64,000 nt of DNA from Gammaproteobacteria bacterium UBA3067 (lineage in GTDB: Bacteria; Pseudomonadota; Gammaproteobacteria; Pseudomonadales; UBA3067): NCBI GenBank assembly GCA_002366835.1, contig DFBZ01000038.1, positions 23,963-87,962 on the forward strand, in the 5' to 3' direction. Within the stretch, counting starts at the first letter, position 1; every line of letters starts with the position of its first letter. Below the pieces are notes generated by a model, which saw nothing but the letters and a program-made list of their open reading frames with translations, searched no databases and had not been told where the DNA came from. A program made the translations under genes and the position numbers. This document shows positions 59,625-64,000 of this stretch, piece by piece.

Positions 59625-59919
59625 ATGAAAAAGTTAAAAATATCCAGCGTTATCCAGGTAGTGCAAAGTCGTTTTTATTTTTTTTGTGAGTGCTGTTGCG
59701 CCCTTCGTTTATGCAAGTGGCCCGGACTGTGATGCCCCCGGTACGGTGGTTTACGGCACGTCAGATGTCGATATGGATGGCTTTTTTATAGGTGCGAACG
59801 GATGCCTGTATGATCCGGGTTTTGTTTTGTCCGATGATGTTCCGGTAGTGGGGGGCGAGTATCGCTTGCGCAGGTCAGGCACGAAACGACGCTCAGGCTT
59901 TTCTTCGCAACCGCTTTAA
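59625..59919 (+). pseudogene. Small secreted protein disrupted by a frameshift in a poly-T run
   Basis: An ATG at 59625, with GAAGG eight bases upstream, begins MKKLKISSVIQVVQSR and soon reaches a stop. In the next frame, from 59686, comes VSAVAPFVYASGPDCDAPGT and a clean run to 59919. Removing one T from the T8 run at 59678-59685 joins the two into a single protein of about 97 residues with a plausible signal peptide ending near YAS-GPD and two Cys. It is thus either a pseudogene, a slippage-controlled gene or a sequencing error. No family is recognised. Confidence 0.5.
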
Positions 59920-60131
59920 TTCAGACACGATGGGCTAGGGGCGCTAACAGTTGAAGTGAAATTGAGAATAATAGGCCAATTTTTGAATTTATTGGCATTT
60001 GAACTTGACTCGAACTTTATTACAAGACGATCAATGGGCACATATAGAGTGTTGTCTGGTATGTAGTGGCATAGTTAGTTTGGTCAGCCTAATCGTTAAT
60101 GCCGCCTGGTAAATAGTACAATAACGGCGAT
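59920..60131. other. Short intergenic segment
   Basis: About 210 bases between the frameshifted gene and the end of the convergent beta-barrel gene. Nothing convincing is seen beyond AT-rich sequence. Confidence 0.4.
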
Positions 60132-62264
60132 TTAGAAATTATAGTAGTAACCCAGATTAACAAAGAAAATCTGGAAGGTGTCACTACCATCAAATCGGTT
60201 CTCAGTGTCGTATAGACTTGCACCGATTTCAAAGTCAAACGAGTGGGATTTTCTGTAATCATATTTTGCTCTGAATACAGGCTTGAGAATCATTTGATTT
60301 CGACTATCGTCGTATTTTCTCATCTGAATCGCGAATTTTGGGTATAAGCGCCACAAGTCAGACAAAGGATAGCGTAATTGAGCGTTTGCCGAGTAGAGTT
60401 TGGATGTTGAAAGATTTCCATAAGTCACTCCTAGCAAAGTTGTATCGTAGGTAGAAAATAGCCCCTTTCCAACCAGTTGACTAGAAAAATAATACTCGCT
60501 TCCTGTTCCATTTACGGCTGCTACCCCGCCGGACGCGGGAGCACCGGAAAGACTTGAAACGGTAATAGTGCCATTTATATCAAAGGTTTTATTCAACGGG
60601 TGGCTAAGGTTCAAGCTGGTATATTGACTATCAAAGGTTCGATCCAGAGCAAGTTCTGTTATTTCATCAGCCGAAGTGAATGTTTCAGTAATATCTGTTA
60701 TTGAATCAACTTGCTGTCCAATGAGGGCATTTCGGGTCGTGAGATAAGGACTTTTTCGGTAGTTGAGTGATAGGTTGGCAGTTGTACCACTCTCAAACAG
60801 ATAGTAGCCGTTTAACAGAGCAGCATTTAATTCGGCGAAGTGAATATCGTAGTCAAGCAATCCAAATAGATTATAGTTTTGCTTAAAGTATCTGAACTCC
60901 CCTCCAAGCGCTCTGCGGTCAACCAGATCTTCTAGCCGATGCTCAATCACAAAGAGATTGAAATCCAGTGAATCGTTGTACGTGCCAAAATCAATATTGG
61001 CACCGAAAAAGTGACGGTCTGTATTTATAAAATCATCGTTTGGGCGGTCAACAGGATAACCCATTACTAAGTTAAGTGTCGCTATACTAGTGACCTGAGT
61101 AGACAGCTCGGCGCCGTCAAAACGACCGATAACACCGCCCTTGCTGGTTCGTTGTCTGCCCAGCTTTACTGAGTGGTTATTGACTCGGTCTTCAGCAAAA
61201 AAGTAGATATAACTGAACCGGCTCAGATCTTCTCTTCCATCATTTAGCAAGTTTTTATCAAAGCTGCCACGCAACCGAAAACTTGCTTCATATTTTGAAC
61301 CTCGATAGCGGCTATTTAAATCAAGGTTGCTATAGAGTGACGATAAACTGGTTTCAGTATTCCCACTGTCTTCTCGATTGCTGGCAAAACGGTAGAACTG
61401 AGAAAAATTGCCAAAGGTGTCATAGCTGGAACCCTGTTTCTTGGATTTGGTTTTGCTACTTTTTAATGTCGGAGATGCCCGCTCCAGCGATAGTAAAGAT
61501 GCCAGACGCTGCATGACTCGATAGGAGCCTTCTGACTTAGGGTATAACTTGAGGTAAGACTGATACTCCAGTTTGGCCCTTGCCTTTTTGCCTGAACGCT
61601 CAAGCGCAACGGCAAAGTACTCATGGGCCAGTTGTTTGTCTGCAAGGTTGTTACTATTCATCACGCGCTTAAATAACGTGATTGCGTTTGCATACTCCTT
61701 GTCGGTTAGCGCTTGTTGCGCCTGTGTCATTAGATTCTGTGTTGTTGGGTCGGGAGTGACTGAGGAGCTAACTGCTTTTGTGATGAGGGGAAGGCTTTTC
61801 CACTTTATTTCGATTTTTCGCGGCTTATTTTTTTGTGATACCGTCAATGATGTCTTGGTAGCAAATTCTAGCGTAATCAGAATATTGCTGGGGCTCACGG
61901 CCACAAAGTTAATCTCTTTGATATCATCATTTCTAACTGAACTGCTAAGATGCCTTAAAGCGGTTTTGTTAATGAGCTGATGCGCGGGCAGCGCTGAAAG
62001 CGGCTTGATAAGAATCGTATGCAGTTTTTTCGCTCCCTGGGCCACCCCGGAGAGCTGCTGTACTGGTAGGTTAAAATTAATAAACAGTGATTGGTTTAGC
62101 GAATCAAGGTCAATACTGCCAACCAAACCGTTAGCGGGTATCGTTCGGGCCTTATCTTTGATAGTTGGGGCTGGAGATGTCTGTTTGGGTAGGTCTTTAA
62201 AATCCATTACCAGCCGATGGCCATAATTTCCTGCTGGCCTCATTTTAAAAACCGGCGGATTCAA
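60132..62264 (-). CDS. Outer-membrane beta-barrel protein with AMIN-like and TPR regions
   Basis: A 710-residue protein. The N-terminus (MNPPVFKMRPAGNYGHRLVMDFKDLP) looks like the middle of an AMIN-type domain rather than a start; a TPR-like region follows at about 180-260 (ALTDKEYANAITLFKRVMNS; HEYFAVALERSGKKARAKLE); the last ~430 residues are a beta-barrel with alternating strands (SRYRGSKYEASFRLRGSF, VFRAKYDYRKSHSFDFEIG) and end in Phe (NLGYYYNF). A signal peptide is missing, though it is needed for an outer-membrane protein. The start is TTG, and the frame is closed by a stop 27 bases upstream. The 5' end may therefore be truncated or rearranged. Function unknown. Confidence 0.75.
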   Translation of the reverse strand: MNPPVFKMRPAGNYGHRLVMDFKDLPKQTSPAPTIKDKARTIPANGLVGSIDLDSLNQSLFINFNLPVQQLSGVAQGAKKLHTILIKPLSALPAHQLINKTALRHLSSSVRNDDIKEINFVAVSPSNILITLEFATKTSLTVSQKNKPRKIEIKWKSLPLITKAVSSSVTPDPTTQNLMTQAQQALTDKEYANAITLFKRVMNSNNLADKQLAHEYFAVALERSGKKARAKLEYQSYLKLYPKSEGSYRVMQRLASLLSLERASPTLKSSKTKSKKQGSSYDTFGNFSQFYRFASNREDSGNTETSLSSLYSNLDLNSRYRGSKYEASFRLRGSFDKNLLNDGREDLSRFSYIYFFAEDRVNNHSVKLGRQRTSKGGVIGRFDGAELSTQVTSIATLNLVMGYPVDRPNDDFINTDRHFFGANIDFGTYNDSLDFNLFVIEHRLEDLVDRRALGGEFRYFKQNYNLFGLLDYDIHFAELNAALLNGYYLFESGTTANLSLNYRKSPYLTTRNALIGQQVDSITDITETFTSADEITELALDRTFDSQYTSLNLSHPLNKTFDINGTITVSSLSGAPASGGVAAVNGTGSEYYFSSQLVGKGLFSTYDTTLLGVTYGNLSTSKLYSANAQLRYPLSDLWRLYPKFAIQMRKYDDSRNQMILKPVFRAKYDYRKSHSFDFEIGASLYDTENRFDGSDTFQIFFVNLGYYYNF

Positions 62265-62302
62265 CTCCGAAGTGCATAACCATTTAAGCTCTCAAGGGAG
62301 CC

Positions 62303-63652
62303 ATGTGCTCAGCCAAAAAATTACCTAAAGATATCAAGCGGCTGATTCTACTTGAAAACTACAAAGCAGTGATCCCAAAACTCAAACCGTTAGCGAACAG
62401 CGGAAACCCAGAGGCACAGTTTCAAATAGGGTTGTTATACCTGCATGGTAGTGGAGTAAAAAAGAGTAAAAGAGAGGCGCTGTTCTGGTTCGAGAAAGCA
62501 GCCAGTGTGAACCATACAAAGGCCCTGTTTAATGCCGCCACCTTATTATTGAAACAAAATGGATCAGCACCCAAAGCGGAGCAGTATTTAAAACGGGCTG
62601 CCCAGCAGGGCCACAAAATGGCGGCAAATAAATTAAAGCAGTTAACAAGGCTCGATACAACTACCTATCAAAACGAATCAGGTAAAGAGCGCTTGTGGTA
62701 CGCGGCCAAAAAAGGGGACCAGCAGGGAGTTCAGTCACTCATCAGTGGGGGCATTGATATCAATAGCCCAAACGGTTTGGGCCAAAATGCACTTACTATC
62801 GCCATTGATAATGGGCATGAAATATTAGTCACTTATTTAATTGCGAATGGGGCGAATACCAATGCTCAGGATTTGTTGGGCGAAACACCGCTGCATCGCG
62901 CGGTTAAAACCCACCAAGCCGACCTGTTAAAAGTGTTGTTAAAGAGCGCCAGGCTTGACATGAAAAACAAACAGGGGGTGACTCCACTATTTTTGGCAGT
63001 GATGCTCAATGATATGTTAGCCGCCACGTTATTGCTTGAGGCTGGGGCCGATGTAGATACTCAAAACAGCCAGCAGCAATCTGTATTTGCTCTGGCTAAA
63101 GCAAAAAATAATAAAAAAATAGTACGGTTGCTAACAAAGTTTGGCGCTGATGCCGCAACAAATGATCATAAAAAAATGATCAATAGCCGCTTAAATAATC
63201 TTCGGAAACAGTTGACGCAGCCCCAATATAAAGGATGGAGTGAGTTAATGCTGGCTTCTTGGCTTGGTGAAAAAAAATTGGTGAGCTGGCTTCTCGGCAA
63301 TACGCCTTTTGATAGTCAGTACACAATAAAAGCCTACGAATTAGCATTGCAGGCTGGCCATAAAAGCACTGCCATGATATTGGCCCAGCGACTTGTTAGA
63401 CGACCAATGAGTGAGACGGTTATTGTTACGCTTTTAACTCAAGCGCTTCAAGCTGATGCGCTTAACGTATTTAAAAAAGTATATCGAGAGGGCGTTGATC
63501 ACTCCGCTGGCGCAATAAAGCGAGTAGGGCCACAATTGTTTTTTTCTTCTATTACGATGGATAAAGAAGCATTTACCCGCTATCTAATTGATCAGCAGGT
63601 TAATACTGACTTTATCGCAGAGGATGGGAGCACGAGCCTGATTAGGGCGTCA
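62303..63652 (+). CDS. Sel1-repeat and ankyrin-repeat protein, 5' exon interrupted by a group II intron
   Basis: The exon encodes 450 residues. Residues about 25-115 have Sel1 repeats (AQFQIGLLYLHGSGVKKSKR; ALFWFEKAASVNHTKALFNAA). Residues about 130-275 are ankyrin repeats (LVTYLIANGANTNAQDLLGETPLHRAV, in pieces; ATLLLEAGADVDTQNSQQQS). The rest (276-450) is helical, and the last residues before the break read LIRAS. At 63653 the sequence changes abruptly to a group II intron 5' end, in phase 0 after codon 450, so the 3' exon is outside the window. ATG 62303 has AAGGGAG four bases upstream. The N-terminus MCSAKKLPKD lacks a clear signal peptide. It is divergent from the beta-barrel gene. Confidence 0.82.
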
Positions 63653-64000
63653 GTGCGACAAGCGAAGCTTGTCATAACTTGCAGGGTGAAAGTCCCTGTC
63701 GGGCAAGGCGTAGCCTGCCACCCGTATCGAGTCTTGCGCGTTGTGCGGAGTCTGAGATTAGTGAGTACTTTTCAGCGTGAGGACGCAATCAGGCGAACAA
63801 ACATCGTGAAGCGTAGACAGAGAATTATATAGGCCATAGGGGGTGTCGTGCCCCTGAAGTGTTGGTATTGCTCCGAAAATAGCGAGTCTCAGTTGACCAG
63901 GCTTATAACGCAGTCGAAGTCCAAGCAAAGCAACCGAACTGGCAAGGTTGTGGCGAACTGACGGAGTTCTCAAACCGTGGCATGTATAAAGAGTTATGAC
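63653..64000 (+). mobile_element. Group II intron, 5' part (continues past window end)
   Basis: The sequence begins GTGCGAC, the group II 5' splice-site consensus, with a 7-bp hairpin GACAAGC / GCTTGTC just inside, then CTTGC / GCAAG enclosing CAGGG / CCCTG, as in the domain I base of bacterial introns. A hairpin GAACT-GACGG-AGTTC at about 63956-63970 displays TGACG, complementary to CGTCA at the very end of the upstream exon (63648-63652), matching the EBS1-IBS1 pairing. The reverse transcriptase (intron-encoded protein) and 3' end lie beyond base 64000. No stop-free reading frame crosses the intron, so the host gene depends on splicing. Confidence 0.88.

Noticed and set aside
62303..63832. 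Reading the ankyrin gene through to 63832 as one continuous protein
   Set aside because: After codon 450 the translation is the group II intron, not ankyrin-like sequence; the real exon boundary is at 63652/63653.
63653..64000. Treating the last 350 bases as a retron or other reverse-transcriptase system
   Set aside because: The GTGCGAC start, domain I fold and EBS1-like loop fit a group II intron; no retron msr/msd pattern is seen.
1..64000. CRISPR array, prophage or integron
   Set aside because: No regularly spaced direct repeats, cas genes, integrase or phage structural genes are visible; the tRNA-Met at 39229 has no nearby integrase.

Overview
This 64 kb window is bacterial chromosome. 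Gene content and protein families suggest a marine-type gammaproteobacterium, possibly of the Cellvibrionales or Spongiibacteraceae kind. That placement is an inference from gene content: no rRNA is present and no search was run. Most of the DNA is densely packed housekeeping sequence. The organism-level signals are an ExeA/GspA-GspB pair, minCDE, a Na+-pumping oxaloacetate decarboxylase (oadGAB), PEP carboxylase, aminopeptidase N, NAD kinase, an HtrB/LpxL-type acyltransferase, GrxD and a 2-Cys peroxiredoxin. Several genes start with TTG or GTG supported by good Shine-Dalgarno sequences.

Layout. 1-5.1 kb: 3' end of glpK, a CDF metal exporter, a GNAT acetyltransferase, a TatD-type hydrolase, a SirB1-type protein and a fused SpmA/SpmB-like membrane protein. 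5.1-10.3 kb (minus): a compact three-gene operon of TonB-dependent receptor, periplasmic ABC-type binding protein and hybrid histidine kinase. 10.3-16 kb: oadG-oadA-oadB followed by an SLC13/TrkA-C permease, a C4-dicarboxylate-flavoured block. 16-25 kb: a thioredoxin-fold-like membrane protein, a hydrolase, ppc, a Pro/Gln-rich coiled-coil protein, a VanZ-like protein and a PLP-dependent D-cysteine desulfhydrase-like enzyme. 25-32.4 kb: cNMP-cNMP-rhodanese protein, nadK, DUF1315, DUF2797, pepN and ppnP. 32.4-36.7 kb (minus): an aldehyde dehydrogenase and gspB-gspA. 37-39.3 kb: minCDE and a tRNA-Met. 39.4-43 kb: a lipoprotein, a decayed coding region, a hydrolase and an acyltransferase. 43-48 kb: a STAS / REC-PP2C-HATPase partner-switch pair and two tandem acyl-CoA dehydrogenases. 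48-56 kb: a Tat-exported four-helix Cys-rich copper-storage-like protein, a sulfotransferase, hrpB, an orphan hyuB, grxD and a peroxiredoxin. 56-59.5 kb: an arsenate resistance operon arsR-tautomerase-gap-arsJ. 59.5-64 kb: a frameshifted small secreted protein, a divergent pair (outer-membrane beta-barrel with TPR; Sel1/ankyrin protein), and the 5' end of a group II intron that interrupts the ankyrin gene.

How genes work together. The arsenic operon makes and exports 1-arseno-3-phosphoglycerate (Gap plus ArsJ) under ArsR control. OadGAB, PPC and the SLC13 permease interconvert and move C4 acids around oxaloacetate. The TonB-receptor operon joins an outer-membrane gate, a periplasmic binder and a kinase, as expected for a ligand-sensing chain. 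The STAS protein and the REC-PP2C-HATPase protein form an apparent phosphorylation switch.

Most noteworthy. The group II intron starts at 63653 inside the Sel1/ankyrin gene, in phase 0, with a candidate EBS1 loop complementary to the upstream exon; it runs off the window end. Also notable are two inverted copies of an unnamed ~130-180 bp intergenic repeat 24.6 kb apart, a tautomerase inside the arsJ operon, two apparently frameshifted small genes, and the divergent 60-63.6 kb pair whose protein products lack visible signal peptides.
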